Notes: generated from the sequence alone by a model not told the origin. Shown: positions 19,226 to 28,756, counted from the first letter of the stretch. The stretch: 64,000 nucleotides of DNA from Sporosarcina beigongshangi (GCF_016820535.1 NZ_JADHDY010000002.1:339573-403572); one strand, 5' to 3'. Program-made: numbers and translations.

Positions 19226-19996
19226 ATGCCGATTTACGCCCACAGAGGGGTTTCCGCGCATCTGCCGGAGAATACGCTGGCGGCATTTTCCCGGGCCATT
19301 GAACTGGGCATTGCCGGCATTGAACTTGATGTGCACTTGTCGGCGGACAACGTTCCGATGGTCATCCATGACGAGACAGCGGACCGCACCACCAACGGCA
19401 CCGGCAACATTGCCGAGTTCACCGCCCGCCAGCTGGGGCTGCTCGACGCCGGAGATGGGGAGATTGTGCCGACGCTGGCCCAAGTGCTGACCATGGCCGC
19501 CGGAAGGCTGCGGGTCAACATTGAACTCAAGGACGCCCTTTCGGCCGGGCCTGTTGCCCGGGTGGTTGCACAAATCCCTGGCCTTGACTGGTTCGCTTCA
19601 TCGGCCGACTGGAACGCACTGGCGGAATTGGGTGTCGCATCACCCGGCGCCAAGATCTATCCGCTGTGCGTGGGCAGCATCGAAAAAATCCGGGCCATGC
19701 TGCCGGACGGTGTGGGCGAGGACGGGTTCGACGAACGCGAGCTCCAGGCCGCCATCCGCTTTGCACGCAAGCACGGCGGCGAGGGCATTTCGATCTGGGA
19801 AGCAGGGCTGGACCGCGAAGACATCGAACAAATCCACGCGGCCGGGCTGCAGGCCTGGGTGTGGACAGTCAACGATCCCGCACGGGCGCGTGAACTGCTG
19901 GACATGGGCGCCGACGGCATCTGCACCGACGACCCGGAACTGATTCGCGGCGTGCAGACCGGCGAACGCAGCGAACACGCACTGGCAGGTCGTTGA
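19226..19996 (+). CDS. Glycerophosphodiester phosphodiesterase
   Basis: A 256-residue GDPD-family enzyme that hydrolyses glycerophosphodiesters to glycerol 3-phosphate and an alcohol. The catalytic and metal-binding pattern is complete: HRG at 6-8, PENT at 14-17, ELD at 33-35 and HDE at 48-50, on a TIM-barrel of normal cytosolic length with no signal peptide. GAGGAG precedes the ATG. It lies 4 bp before an UgpA-like permease gene and so resembles UgpQ, which acts on diesters imported by the Ugp system. Confidence 0.93.
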   Translation: MPIYAHRGVSAHLPENTLAAFSRAIELGIAGIELDVHLSADNVPMVIHDETADRTTNGTGNIAEFTARQLGLLDAGDGEIVPTLAQVLTMAAGRLRVNIELKDALSAGPVARVVAQIPGLDWFASSADWNALAELGVASPGAKIYPLCVGSIEKIRAMLPDGVGEDGFDERELQAAIRFARKHGGEGISIWEAGLDREDIEQIHAAGLQAWVWTVNDPARARELLDMGADGICTDDPELIRGVQTGERSEHALAGR

Positions 19997-20000
19997 TCAC

Positions 20001-20969
20001 ATGGCCCAGTTAGCCATAACAGCCGGCGGCGCGGGCCCCGCGCACCGGGACGGACCGTCACGAGCTGATGAAGCACCCGTGCCGCAGCGGAAGCGGCGCA
20101 CGCCCTGGAAGAGCTGGTTGCTGTTTCTTGCCTTTGCCGGGCCCAACGTGGCCCTGCTGGTCATCTTCACGTACAAGCCGCTGCTGCAGTCACTGCAGTA
20201 TTCGCTGCTGCAATGGAACATCGGCTCCGCCACGGCCCGTTTTGTGGGTCTGGACAACTACACCGGCTGGTTCACGGACCCGGCCACCGCCAACGTGGTC
20301 CGGGTGACGGTCATCTTCACCGTGGCCACCGTGGCAGGTGGCATGGTGCTGGGATTGTCGCTGGCGCTGCTGTTGAACCGTAAGCTTCGCGGCACGGGAC
20401 TCGCCCGCACCATGGTGGTCGCGCCCTACGTGCTGTCCGGAGTTGCCGTCGGACTGCTCTGGCTCTTTGTCTTTGACCCGAACTTCGGTGTCCTCGGTGC
20501 CGTGCTGAAGGGCATCGGCCTGGGCTCCCCGGACTGGTACAACGATCCCGCGTGGGCGCTGCCCATGATCATCGTCGTGTACCTGTGGAAAAACGTGGGT
20601 TATGTGGCGCTGATCTATCTGGCCGCCCTGCAGGCGGTGCCGCGGGACCTGGTGGAGGCTGCCACCCTGGACGGCGCCGGCCCCTTCGCCAGCTTCCGCA
20701 ACGTGGTCCTGCCGCTGCTTGGCCCCACCACTTTTTTTCTCTCCGTCACAACCCTGCTGAGCTCGCTGCAGTCGTTCGACATCATCCAGGCCATGACCAA
20801 GGGCGGGCCGTTGCAGGGCACCACCACCATGATGTACCAGATCTACCAGGAAGGCTTTGCGACCGGGCGTGCCGGCTACTCGTCTGCCATTGCCACCGTC
20901 CTGTTTGTTGTTCTGCTCGTTATCACGGCAGTGCAGATGTTGTTCATCCAAAAGAAGGTCCACTACTGA
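20001..20969 (+). CDS. ABC transporter permease, UgpA-like
   Basis: A 322-residue inner-membrane permease of the MalF/UgpA type. After a 35-residue cytoplasmic N-terminus there are about six spans, and the EAA loop EAATLDGAGPFASFRNVVLPLLGPT that contacts the ATPase is at about residue 220-245. It lies in one transcription unit with the phosphodiesterase before it and the second permease after it (ATG overlapping the TGA). By context it imports glycerol 3-phosphate or glycerophosphodiesters; no ATPase gene is nearby. Confidence 0.9.
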   Translation: MAQLAITAGGAGPAHRDGPSRADEAPVPQRKRRTPWKSWLLFLAFAGPNVALLVIFTYKPLLQSLQYSLLQWNIGSATARFVGLDNYTGWFTDPATANVVRVTVIFTVATVAGGMVLGLSLALLLNRKLRGTGLARTMVVAPYVLSGVAVGLLWLFVFDPNFGVLGAVLKGIGLGSPDWYNDPAWALPMIIVVYLWKNVGYVALIYLAALQAVPRDLVEAATLDGAGPFASFRNVVLPLLGPTTFFLSVTTLLSSLQSFDIIQAMTKGGPLQGTTTMMYQIYQEGFATGRAGYSSAIATVLFVVLLVITAVQMLFIQKKVHY

Positions 20970-21895
20970 TGAGTCTCGACGTGAAAAGCAATGGCACCGT
21001 GAAACTCGAGGACCTGCCGCCACTGCACAACAGCAGCCCGGACCGGAGGACAGGTCCCGCAGCACCACCGCCCCGCAGGGGCAGGCCACGGGTAGGCGGC
21101 TACCTCATGCTGCTGCTGGCTGTGGCCGTGATGCTCCTGCCGCTCGTTTGGATGCTGCTGGCCAGTTTCAAGCAACGCGATGAGATCTACACGGTGCCGA
21201 TCCAGTGGCTGCCGGAATCCTTCGCCCTGTCCAACTATGTGGGCGCCCTGGCTGCGGTCCCGTTTGGCAACTTTTTCATCAACTCCCTGATCACCACCAT
21301 GGTTGGGGCCACGCTGAAGATCGCACTGGGCCTGACCACTGCCTATGCCGTGGTGTTCCTGGAATTCCCCTTCAAGAAGTTCATCTTCGGGCTGGTGGTC
21401 TTTGCCCTCCTGGTGCCGCAGCAGATTGTTATCATCCCCAACTACACGCTCGTTTCGGACCTTGGCTGGATCAACACCTACCAGGGCCTGATCCTGCCAG
21501 GCCTGGCCAGCGCCTTCGGCACCTTCCTGTTCCGGCAGCACTTCCTGACACTGCCGATCTCCATCCTGGAGGCTGCCGCCCTGGACGGGGCCAGCCACTG
21601 GACCCGGCTGTGGCGTTTCGTGGTGCCCATCTCGGCACCGACCATCGCGGCCGTGGCCCTCGTGTCGATCGTCTCCGAATGGAACGAATACCTTTGGCCG
21701 CTGCTGGTGGTGGACAAGGCCGAGATGATGACCCTTCCGGTGGGCCTGACCCTGTTGCAAAACAACGACGGCGTCACCAACTGGGGCGTGCTCATGGCCG
21801 GCACCGTCCTGATCACCGTCCCGGTGCTCGTTGCCTTCTTCCTGCTGCAGCGCAGAATCGTCACCGGGCTCACCTCGGGCGCCGTGACCGGCTAG
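20969..21895 (+). CDS. ABC transporter permease, UgpE-like
   Basis: A 308-residue permease of the MalG/UgpE type, partner of the preceding one. The start is the ATG at 20969 that overlaps the upstream stop; the frame is open further upstream but without a better start. Six hydrophobic segments follow a Pro/Arg-rich cytoplasmic N-terminus, and the EAA loop EAAALDGASHWTRLWRFVVPISAPT is intact. A 95-bp gap precedes the binding-protein gene. Confidence 0.9.
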   Translation: MSLDVKSNGTVKLEDLPPLHNSSPDRRTGPAAPPPRRGRPRVGGYLMLLLAVAVMLLPLVWMLLASFKQRDEIYTVPIQWLPESFALSNYVGALAAVPFGNFFINSLITTMVGATLKIALGLTTAYAVVFLEFPFKKFIFGLVVFALLVPQQIVIIPNYTLVSDLGWINTYQGLILPGLASAFGTFLFRQHFLTLPISILEAAALDGASHWTRLWRFVVPISAPTIAAVALVSIVSEWNEYLWPLLVVDKAEMMTLPVGLTLLQNNDGVTNWGVLMAGTVLITVPVLVAFFLLQRRIVTGLTSGAVTG

Positions 21896-21990
21896 GCCGC
21901 GAACAAGGTCTTGCCCATGCCCGCCCATTTTCAGACCAACCAAGCACATCCCCGCCCGCGTCAGGGCACCACGACCCAAGGAGTACACGA

Positions 21991-23340
21991 ATGAACGCCT
22001 CACCCTTTGCCACCATGAACCGCCGCCAGCTGCTCCAGCTCGCCGCACTTGTGGGCGGTGCCGGCGCGCTGGCAGCCTGCGGGGGACCCGCCGTCGGAGA
22101 GGCGGGCGGGGCAGCCACCGACACCGCCACCGACTGGGCAGCCGTCACCCCGGCCAAGGAGATCACCTGGTGGTCCAACCACCCCGGCACCTCCAAGGAC
22201 ATCGAGTCCGAGATCATCAAGCGTTTCACCGCCGAAAGCGGCATCAAGGTCAACCTGGTCACGGCCGGCGCCAACTATGACGAGGTGGCCCAGAAGTTCC
22301 AGGCCGCAACCGGTTCCAGCAACATTCCGGACCTGGTCATCGCCAGCGACGTCTGGTGGTTCCGCTACATGATCAACGGCCAGATCCTGCCCCTGGAGCA
22401 GCTGGCCAAGCACCTGGAATTCGGCACTGAAGACTTCAACACCACGCTCTACAACGACTACGAATTCTCCGGCTCCCACTGGGCGGTCCCCTACGCCCGC
22501 TCCACGCCGCTGTTCTACTACAGCAAGGCCGTGTGGGAGAAAGCCGGCCTGCCCGACAGGGCCCCCAAGACGTGGACCGAATTTGATGAATGGGCCCCCA
22601 AGATCCAGTCCGCGGGGGGCGTCACACCCTTGGGCCTGGGCAAGGGCACCTCCTGGACAGCCTGGTGGTTCTGCAACATGCTCTGGGGTGCCGGCGGAGC
22701 CTATTCCAAGGACTGGACCATGACGCTGGATACGCCCGAAGCGATCGATGCGGCCAAGTACCTGCAGACCATCATTTACGACAACAAAAGTGCCGCGGTG
22801 ACCTCCAACGACCAGGTGGCCGACTTCGGCGCAGGACTCACCGGCTGCACCATCGCCTCGACCGGTTCCCTGAGCGGCATCCTCGGCTCGGCCAAGTTCG
22901 AGGTGGGCACCGGATTCCTGCCCGAGGGCGCAGCGGGCCCAGCCTGCCCCACAGGCGGCACCGGCCTGGCCATCCCGGCCGGGAAATCTCCGGAGCAGCA
23001 GCTGGCCGCCGGCATGTTCCTGAAATTCCTGACGAACGCCGAGAACACCGCCTACTTCTCCTCCAACACCGGGTACATGCCGGTCCGCACCTCCGCCCTC
23101 GAAGGCGAAACCATGAAAGCCGTGTACGCCAAGACACCGCAGTTCCGCACCGCGGTTGACCAGCTGGCCGGCACCCGAGTCCAGGACTGGGGCCGCGTGT
23201 TCGTTCCCAACGGCGACAAGGACCTGACCACGGCACTGGAGAAGATCATGCTGCAAAAGGGCGACCCTGCAGAGGCCTTCGCCACGGCATCGGCCTCCAT
23301 CACTAAATCCTATGAGGAGAACGTCAAGCCGTACCTCTAA
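21991..23340 (+). CDS. ABC transporter substrate-binding lipoprotein, UgpB-like
   Basis: A 449-residue extracellular binding protein of the family 1 type. The ATG at 21991 follows AAGGAG. The N-terminus has twin Arg (MNRRQLL), a hydrophobic stretch and the lipobox LAAC at about residue 30, so it should be a lipoprotein. Features shared with UgpB are ITWWSNHPG at the start of the mature domain, RSTPLFYYSKAVWEKAGL in the middle and MFLKFLTNAENTAYFSSNTGYMPV near the end. It is probably the sn-glycerol 3-phosphate receptor of this operon. The exact ligand is inferred from context. Confidence 0.9.
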   Translation: MNASPFATMNRRQLLQLAALVGGAGALAACGGPAVGEAGGAATDTATDWAAVTPAKEITWWSNHPGTSKDIESEIIKRFTAESGIKVNLVTAGANYDEVAQKFQAATGSSNIPDLVIASDVWWFRYMINGQILPLEQLAKHLEFGTEDFNTTLYNDYEFSGSHWAVPYARSTPLFYYSKAVWEKAGLPDRAPKTWTEFDEWAPKIQSAGGVTPLGLGKGTSWTAWWFCNMLWGAGGAYSKDWTMTLDTPEAIDAAKYLQTIIYDNKSAAVTSNDQVADFGAGLTGCTIASTGSLSGILGSAKFEVGTGFLPEGAAGPACPTGGTGLAIPAGKSPEQQLAAGMFLKFLTNAENTAYFSSNTGYMPVRTSALEGETMKAVYAKTPQFRTAVDQLAGTRVQDWGRVFVPNGDKDLTTALEKIMLQKGDPAEAFATASASITKSYEENVKPYL

Positions 23341-23359
23341 CCTCCAACGCCGGAAAAAC

Positions 23360-23420
23360 GGCCCCCGGACAACGGGAAGGATCAACTCCATCATTGATCC
23401 TTCGCCATTGGCCGGGGGCC
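23360..23420 (+). terminator. Two-tier hairpin after the ugp-like operon
   Basis: The inner stem GAAGGATCAA (23376-23385) / TTGATCCTTC (23394-23403) is perfect over 10 bp. An outer stem GGCCCCCGG (23360-23368) / CCGGGGGCC (23412-23420) encloses it. There is no long T tract, so termination is likely but not certain. Confidence 0.6.
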
Positions 23421-23479
23421 TGGGGCATTTGGCGGGATAATCGAGAAAGCATACATCCGCCAACAAGGGAGTTCAGACG

Positions 23480-24457
23480 ATGTCCAGCAGCGCACCCCGC
23501 AACAGCCCAGGCTCCATCACCGACGTCCCCGGGATCAGGGTGGGACAGGCCCAACGGCGCACAGGCGGCTGGCTGAGCGGGGTCAGCGTGGTCCTTCCGC
23601 CGCCTGGAACCATCGGTTCCGTTGACGTGCGCGGCGGCGGACCCGGCACCCACGAGACAGACGCACTGGATCCCACCACCATGGTGCCCACGGTGGATGC
23701 CGTGGCCTTGACCGGCGGCAGCGCCTACGGCCTGGCTGCCGCCGGGGGAGTGCAGCGCTGGTGCGAGGAGCACGGCCGCGGTTTCACGGTGCCGGGCGGG
23801 GTGGTGCCCATCGTGCCGGCTGCGGCCATCTTTGACCTGGGCCGGGGCGGGGACTTCTCAGCCCGGCCCACCGCCGACATGGGCTACGAAGCGGCGTTTG
23901 ACGCCGCAGGCTCGGCGGAAGGGGCCGCCGTCGAACGCGGAAATGTGGGTGCCGGAACAGGTGCGGCGATTGGCGCCGGCCAGTTCAAGGGCGGGCTGGG
24001 CAGCGCCTCGGTGCGGCTGTCGGGTGAGAATGCGCACATTGTGGTCGGCGCCCTGGCGGTGGTCAATGCGGCAGGGGTGCCGTGGCGGGCCGGTGCGCCG
24101 GCGACCATGCCGGGACAGGGGCTGAACACGACGCTGGCCGTGGTGGCCACCAACGCTGCGCTCACCGTGGCCGAGGCCAAGCGAACGGCCACCGCAGCCC
24201 ACGCGGGGATGGCCAGGGCCCTGAATCCCGTGCACACACTGGCCGACGGCGACACCATCTTCACGCTCGCCACGTGTGCCGAGAGGCTGGTTCCCCACCC
24301 GGTGGTGCCGATCGCGTCGCTGATCGAACTGCAAAGCGCGGCAGCCGAGGCGGTCAGGCTCGCCATCCTCGACGGTGTGGCGGCGGCGCAAACGGTGGAA
24401 ACACCGTCGGGCATCCTGGCGGCCTTTCCGGCGGTGGGGGAGCAGGGGCCAATTTAA
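23480..24457 (+). CDS. P1 family peptidase (DmpA-like L-aminopeptidase/D-esterase)
   Basis: A 325-residue N-terminal-nucleophile hydrolase of the DmpA family, made as a precursor that cleaves itself into two chains. Typical stretches are ITDVPGIRVGQAQ at the start, ALTGGSAYGLAAAGG near residue 75, GNVGAGTGAAIGAG near 155, and LNTTLAVVATNAALT near 215, where the Thr after Asn should be the nucleophile exposed by autocleavage. There is no signal peptide. AAGGGA precedes the ATG. The biological substrate is unknown. It is the last of the genes that separate map from infA. Confidence 0.88.
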   Translation: MSSSAPRNSPGSITDVPGIRVGQAQRRTGGWLSGVSVVLPPPGTIGSVDVRGGGPGTHETDALDPTTMVPTVDAVALTGGSAYGLAAAGGVQRWCEEHGRGFTVPGGVVPIVPAAAIFDLGRGGDFSARPTADMGYEAAFDAAGSAEGAAVERGNVGAGTGAAIGAGQFKGGLGSASVRLSGENAHIVVGALAVVNAAGVPWRAGAPATMPGQGLNTTLAVVATNAALTVAEAKRTATAAHAGMARALNPVHTLADGDTIFTLATCAERLVPHPVVPIASLIELQSAAAEAVRLAILDGVAAAQTVETPSGILAAFPAVGEQGPI

Positions 24458-24482
24458 CTTATTTGCCCATTTGCACTAGAGT
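24454..24482 (+). promoter_or_regulatory. Putative infA promoter
   Basis: TTAACT (24454-24459) and TAGAGT (24477-24482) are separated by 17 bp; the -35 box overlaps the stop codon of the peptidase gene. This would give a leader of about 125 nt to infA and a start point for infA-rpmJ and the following genes. Confidence 0.45.
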
Positions 24483-24613
24483 AGGTTGTTGGTTGTCTAT
24501 GCCTGCCCAGTTGCGGCGCGCAGAAGACGAACAGTAATCAGTAGTAAATCCAACGCCGAACCGCGACTGCCACCATGGCGGCCAGCGTCGGCGCAACAAA
24601 GTTAGCGGAGGAT

Positions 24614-24835
24614 ATGGCCAAGAAAGACGGGGTCATTGAGATCGAGGGCGTTGTGACGGAAGCGCTGCCCAACGCGATGTTTCGTGTTGAGCTGACGAAC
24701 AAGCACATCGTTCTTGCCCATATCTCAGGAAAAATGCGCCAGCACTACATTCGTATCCTTCCTGAGGACCGAGTTGTGGTGGAGCTGAGCCCGTACGACC
24801 TTACCCGTGGTCGTATCGTCTACCGCTACAAGTAA
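24614..24835 (+). CDS. infA: Translation initiation factor IF-1
   Basis: A 73-residue OB-fold protein that occupies the ribosomal A site during initiation. The ATG at 24614 gives the universal start [14 protein letters not shown] and exact family length, and follows GCGGAGGAT; an in-frame start at 24575 would add 13 unsupported residues. [38 protein letters not shown] is intact. Confidence 0.97.
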   Translation: MAKKDGVIEIEGVVTEALPNAMFRVELTNKHIVLAHISGKMRQHYIRILPEDRVVVELSPYDLTRGRIVYRYK

Positions 24836-24864
24836 CCACAACTGCAATCACGCAAAGGAATGCC

Positions 24865-24978
24865 ATGAAGGTCAAGCCGAGCGTCAAGCAGATCTGCGAT
24901 AAGTGCAAGGTGATTCGCCGCAACGGTCGAGTCATGGTGATCTGCGAGAACCCGCGCCACAAGCAGCGCCAGGGCTAA
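24865..24978 (+). CDS. rpmJ: 50S ribosomal protein L36
   Basis: A 37-residue bL36, starting [19 protein letters not shown]. It keeps the zinc ribbon: C-x2-C (CDKC), then C-x4-H (CENPRH), so it is the zinc-binding form. AAAGGA precedes the ATG. It is in the normal position between infA and rpsM. Confidence 0.97.
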   Translation: MKVKPSVKQICDKCKVIRRNGRVMVICENPRHKQRQG

Positions 24979-25168
24979 ATTCCTTCTCACGAAGGAATCC
25001 CGGGCTCATGCTCACGCAAGTACATTAATAAGGCAGCACAAGTTGGACGAAGGCGGACTGAGGTTCGCAACCGGACAACGGACCCCTGGTCGGAGGCCAG
25101 GGCCGCATACACAAACCATGCGGGTGTACTGTCTACGACCTCCGGTTTACACATAGGAGCAGCCAAAT
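24979..25168 (+). promoter_or_regulatory. rpmJ-rpsM intergenic leader
   Basis: This 190-bp gap contains a perfect 8-bp hairpin, ATTCCTTC-TCAC-GAAGGAAT (24979-24998), directly after the rpmJ stop, without a T tract, and a GGTGTACTGTCTACG stretch near the 3' end. No gene is seen. AGGAG precedes rpsM. Confidence 0.35.
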
Positions 25169-25546
25169 ATGGCACGTCTCGCTGGCGTAGACCTTCCCCG
25201 CGAAAAGCGGCTGGAAGTAGCGCTTACATACATCTACGGCGTGGGCAAGACCCGTGCAAAGAAAGTCTTGGCAGACACGGGAATCTCCCCGGACGTCCGA
25301 GTCAAGGACCTTTCTGACGCTGAACTCGTTCAGTTGCGTGACAACATCGAGGGTAACTACAAGGTTGAGGGTGACCTTCGCCGCGAAGTAGCAGCTGATA
25401 TCCGCCGCAAGGTCGAAATCGGCAGCTACCAGGGTATCCGCCACCGTCGTGGCATGCCCGTGCATGGCCAGCGCACGAAGACCAACGCTCGCACCCGCAA
25501 GGGCCCGAAGCGCACCGTCGCAGGCAAGAAGAAGGCCGGCCGCTAG
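25169..25546 (+). CDS. rpsM: 30S ribosomal protein S13
   Basis: A 125-residue uS13 of the 30S head. [32 protein letters not shown] is the standard start and [20 protein letters not shown] the C-terminal signature that contacts P-site tRNA. It is followed by rpsK after 46 bp. Confidence 0.98.
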   Translation: MARLAGVDLPREKRLEVALTYIYGVGKTRAKKVLADTGISPDVRVKDLSDAELVQLRDNIEGNYKVEGDLRREVAADIRRKVEIGSYQGIRHRRGMPVHGQRTKTNARTRKGPKRTVAGKKKAGR

Positions 25547-25592
25547 AAATAGCGTGTGTCGACCCCTTATCAAACTTTCGTAGGAGAATAAA

Positions 25593-25994
25593 ATGCCCCC
25601 AAAGACTCGTGGAGCGGTTCGTAAGCCGCGTCGCAAGGATAAAAAGAATATTGCGCTGGGCCAGGCGCACATCAAGAGCACCTTTAACAACACCATCGTT
25701 TCCATCACGGATCCGAACGGTGCAGTCATCTCATGGGCTTCCGCCGGTGAAGTTGGCTTCAAGGGCTCGCGCAAGTCGACTCCGTACGCTGCACAGATGG
25801 CTGCCGAAGCAGCTGCCAAGCGCGCACAGGAGCACGGACTGCGCAAGGTTGACGTTTTCGTGAAGGGTCCGGGTTCGGGCCGCGAAACGGCTATCCGTTC
25901 GCTGCAGGCTGCTGGTCTTGAGGTTGGGTCCATCTCGGACGTAACCCCCAGCGCCCACAACGGTTGCCGTCCGCCCAAGCGCCGTCGCGTATAA
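25593..25994 (+). CDS. rpsK: 30S ribosomal protein S11
   Basis: A 133-residue uS11 of the platform. [32 protein letters not shown] and the C-terminal [18 protein letters not shown] are typical. TAGGAGAA precedes the ATG. rpsD, which follows here in many actinobacteria, is missing; rpoA comes next after 131 bp. Confidence 0.98.
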   Translation: MPPKTRGAVRKPRRKDKKNIALGQAHIKSTFNNTIVSITDPNGAVISWASAGEVGFKGSRKSTPYAAQMAAEAAAKRAQEHGLRKVDVFVKGPGSGRETAIRSLQAAGLEVGSISDVTPSAHNGCRPPKRRRV

Positions 25995-26007
25995 CGAGAA
26001 GTAACGC

Positions 26008-26060
26008 TTGAGAGTTGGCCTTCACTTAGGTGGGGGCCAACTCCGACGCCGTTAACTCTC
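26008..26060 (+). promoter_or_regulatory. rpoA leader with two mutually exclusive stems
   Basis: GAGTTGGCC (26012-26020) pairs perfectly with GGCCAACTC (26035-26043). The overlapping segment GAGAGTT (26010-26016) can instead pair with AACTCTC (26054-26060). Either a simple hairpin or an alternating structure is possible; there is no T tract. Confidence 0.4.
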
Positions 26061-26125
26061 GTCAGCCGTCATTTCCACTACCTGTGTTGCGTCATATAGC
26101 GGATGCTCGCTGAAAGGAAAACCCA

Positions 26126-27136
26126 GTGCTCATTGCACAGCGCCCCACCCTATCTGAAGAAGTAGTTTCCGAGAATCGCTCACGGTTCGTTATCGAACCG
26201 CTGGAGCCGGGCTTCGGTTACACCCTTGGAAATTCCCTGCGTCGGACACTGCTGTCCTCCATCCCTGGCGCTGCTGTCACCAGCATCCGCCTCGATGGCG
26301 TCCTGCATGAGTTCACCACAGTTCCCGGTGTCAAGGAAGATGTCACTGAGATCATCCTGAACATCAAGGGACTGTCCGTGTCGTCCGAGCATGACGAGCC
26401 TGTCGTCGCCTACCTGCGCAAGCAGGGCCCTGGCGTTGTCACGGCTGCCGACATCGCGCCTCCGGCCGGTGTGGAATTCCACAACCCTGACATGCACATT
26501 GCCACGCTGAACTCGAAGGGCAAGTTCGAACTCGAACTGACCATTGAGCGCGGCCGCGGCTACGTTTCAGCAGCCCAGAACAAGAACGCAGACCAGGAGA
26601 TCGGCCGCATCCCGGTTGACTCCATCTACTCTCCAGTTCTGAAGGTGACCTTCCGCGTGGAGGCAACCCGTGTTGAACAGCGCACTGACTTTGACAAGCT
26701 GATCGTCGACGTAGAGACCAAGCAGGCCATCTCCCCCCGGGATGCCATTGCCTCTGCCGGCACCACGCTGGTTGAACTGTTCGGATTGGCCCGCGAGCTC
26801 AACACCGCGGCTGAAGGCATCGAGATTGGCCCGTCCCCGACGGATGCAGCTCTTGCCGCAGACATGGCCCTGCCGATCGAGGACCTGGACCTGACGGTTC
26901 GCTCCTACAACTGCCTCAAGCGTGAGGGCATCCACTCCGTGGGTGAACTCGTTGCTCGCTCCGAGGCTGACCTGATGGACATTCGCAACTTTGGCGCAAA
27001 GTCCATCGACGAGGTAAAGGCAAAGCTGGTTGAGCTGGGTCTGTCCCTGAAGGATTCCCCTCCAGGATTCGATCTTGCAGCCCGCGCCGCAGCCCTTGAT
27101 GAGAACGACGACGCATTCGGCGACGACGAACTCTAA
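26126..27136 (+). CDS. rpoA: RNA polymerase subunit alpha
   Basis: A 336-residue alpha subunit. The GTG at 26126 follows AAAGGA and gives [43 protein letters not shown]. The N-terminal dimerisation domain ends near residue 235; the C-terminal domain with [23 protein letters not shown] and [20 protein letters not shown] binds UP elements and activators. The acidic C-terminal tail is usual in this phylum. Confidence 0.98.
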   Translation: MLIAQRPTLSEEVVSENRSRFVIEPLEPGFGYTLGNSLRRTLLSSIPGAAVTSIRLDGVLHEFTTVPGVKEDVTEIILNIKGLSVSSEHDEPVVAYLRKQGPGVVTAADIAPPAGVEFHNPDMHIATLNSKGKFELELTIERGRGYVSAAQNKNADQEIGRIPVDSIYSPVLKVTFRVEATRVEQRTDFDKLIVDVETKQAISPRDAIASAGTTLVELFGLARELNTAAEGIEIGPSPTDAALAADMALPIEDLDLTVRSYNCLKREGIHSVGELVARSEADLMDIRNFGAKSIDEVKAKLVELGLSLKDSPPGFDLAARAAALDENDDAFGDDEL

Positions 27137-27218
27137 GTTCGAACAATAATTTTTAGCCGCCCGGTTGGACACTGTGAAGTGTCCGGCACGGCGCGGCTGA
27201 CACTTGAGGAGAAACACC

Positions 27219-27734
27219 ATGCCTACACCCGCCAAGGGTCCCCGCCTCGGAGGCGGCGCAGCTCACGAGCGCCTGATGCTCGCGAACCTGTCCGCTTCCC
27301 TGTTTGAGCACAAGCGGATCACCACCACCTTGACCAAGGCAAAGCGCCTGAGCCCCTACGCAGAGCGACTGGTAACTTTCGCAAAGCGTGGCGACCTGGC
27401 CTCACGCCGCCGCGTTCTCGGCCTGATCAGCGACAAGGGCATTGTCCATGAGCTGTTCACCGACATCGCCAAGGCTGTGGAGAACCGCGAAGGCGGTTAC
27501 ACCCGCATCACCAAGATCGGCAACCGCAAGGGCGACAACGCTCCCATGGCTGTCATCGAGCTCGTTCTGGAACCGGTCAGCCCCAAGCAGGCCGTCGTGA
27601 AGGAAGCAACCGCTGCCGCCGCCAAGGCTGCCCCGGTTGAAGAAGCACCGGTTGAGGAAGTTGCCGAGACCGAGGTTGTGGCTGAAGAAGCCGCCGCCGA
27701 GGTTGAAGAAGCAGCTGCTGAAGAAGCCAAGTAA
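27219..27734 (+). CDS. rplQ: 50S ribosomal protein L17 with acidic tail
   Basis: A 171-residue bL17. The ATG at 27219 gives [24 protein letters not shown] and follows TGAGGAGAA; an upstream start at 27204 adds five unsupported residues. The conserved domain ends at about residue 120 ([22 protein letters not shown]). The remaining 50 residues are an Ala/Glu/Val-rich, acidic, probably disordered tail. A strong terminator follows. Confidence 0.97.
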   Translation: MPTPAKGPRLGGGAAHERLMLANLSASLFEHKRITTTLTKAKRLSPYAERLVTFAKRGDLASRRRVLGLISDKGIVHELFTDIAKAVENREGGYTRITKIGNRKGDNAPMAVIELVLEPVSPKQAVVKEATAAAAKAAPVEEAPVEEVAETEVVAEEAAAEVEEAAAEEAK

Positions 27735-27762
27735 GGCCTAAGCCCCACGCTTTGCCTTGTTG

Positions 27763-27798
27763 AAGGCCCGCCGCCCCTTTGGGGAGGCGGGCCTTTTG
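27763..27798 (+). terminator. Terminator after rplQ
   Basis: AAGGCCCGCC (27763-27772) pairs with GGCGGGCCTT (27786-27795), with an inner CCCC/GGGG extension, and is followed by TTG. It ends the infA-to-rplQ region. Confidence 0.85.
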
Positions 27799-27835
27799 CT
27801 TGCACCGTCGCGCCACCTGGGGCTGTCACCACACA

Positions 27836-27847
27836 TAGAATTGAGCC
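27836..27847 (+). promoter_or_regulatory. Probable leaderless promoter of truA
   Basis: TAGAAT (27836-27841) is followed by 6 nt and then the ATG, with no Shine-Dalgarno. This spacing puts transcription initiation at or next to the start codon. Confidence 0.5.
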
Positions 27848-28756
27848 ATGCAAACACCCCATCTCTCCCCGAAAGAACGCGGCCTGGTGCGCGTCCGCCT
27901 GGACATTGCCTACGACGGCGGTCCGTTCAGCGGGTGGGCAGTGCAGCCCGGGCGCACCACCGTTCAGGGTGCGCTGGAAGAGGCACTGGCGCTCATCCTC
28001 CGCCGGCAGGCCCGCCTCACCGTTGCCGGGCGCACAGACGCGGGGGTGCATGCCCGTGGGCAGGTCGCCCATCTTGACCTCACGCGGGAGGAATGGGAAG
28101 GGATCAACCGGGGGCACGCCGTCGACCCTTCCACCGCACTGCACCGGCGCATCAACGGGGCCCTGGGCCGCATCCTGGAGGACCTGACCGGCGCCATACA
28201 GGTCCACGCCGTGGCGGCCGCCCCGGAAGGCTTTGACGCGCGGTTTTCCGCACTGTGGCGCCGCTACAGCTACCTGATTGCAGACGGTTCCACCCGCCGC
28301 GATCCGTTGGCCCGGGCGCAGACGCTCTGGTTCAACCACGACCTCGACGTGGCGCGGATGAATGCCGGGGCGGCGGAACTGCTGGGCCTGGGCGACTTCA
28401 AGGCCTTCGCGAAGCCGCGGGAGGGGTCCACCACGATCCGCACCCTGCAGCGCTTTGATTTCACCCGGCAGGATGACGGTGTGATCAAACTCAACATCCG
28501 GGCGGATGCCTTTTGCCACAACATGGTGCGCGCATTGACGGGCGCGGCGCTGCGGGTGGGCCGCGGTGTGGAAGGACCGCACTGGATGCGCGAGCGCCAG
28601 CTGGCGGGTGTCCGGGACGCAAAATCCGTGCTGGCAAGCGCCCATCCGCTGGTTTTCGAGGAAGTCCGCTACCCGGATGCGCCCGGCCTGCACGAACGCG
28701 CAGCCCTCACCAGGGCCCGGCGGGTGGCCGCGGAATCGTCCGGAACCCCGCTTTGA
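27848..28756 (+). CDS. truA: tRNA pseudouridine(38-40) synthase TruA
   Basis: A 302-residue pseudouridine synthase acting on the anticodon stem-loop at positions 38-40. The catalytic motif GRTDAGVHARGQVAHLDL holds the nucleophilic Asp, and LDIAYDGGPFSGWAVQPG is the family start. FCHNMVRALTGAALRVGRG is the second conserved block. The ATG lies 6 nt after a TAGAAT box. The place between rplQ and rplM is common in actinobacteria. Confidence 0.96.
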   Translation: MQTPHLSPKERGLVRVRLDIAYDGGPFSGWAVQPGRTTVQGALEEALALILRRQARLTVAGRTDAGVHARGQVAHLDLTREEWEGINRGHAVDPSTALHRRINGALGRILEDLTGAIQVHAVAAAPEGFDARFSALWRRYSYLIADGSTRRDPLARAQTLWFNHDLDVARMNAGAAELLGLGDFKAFAKPREGSTTIRTLQRFDFTRQDDGVIKLNIRADAFCHNMVRALTGAALRVGRGVEGPHWMRERQLAGVRDAKSVLASAHPLVFEEVRYPDAPGLHERAALTRARRVAAESSGTPL

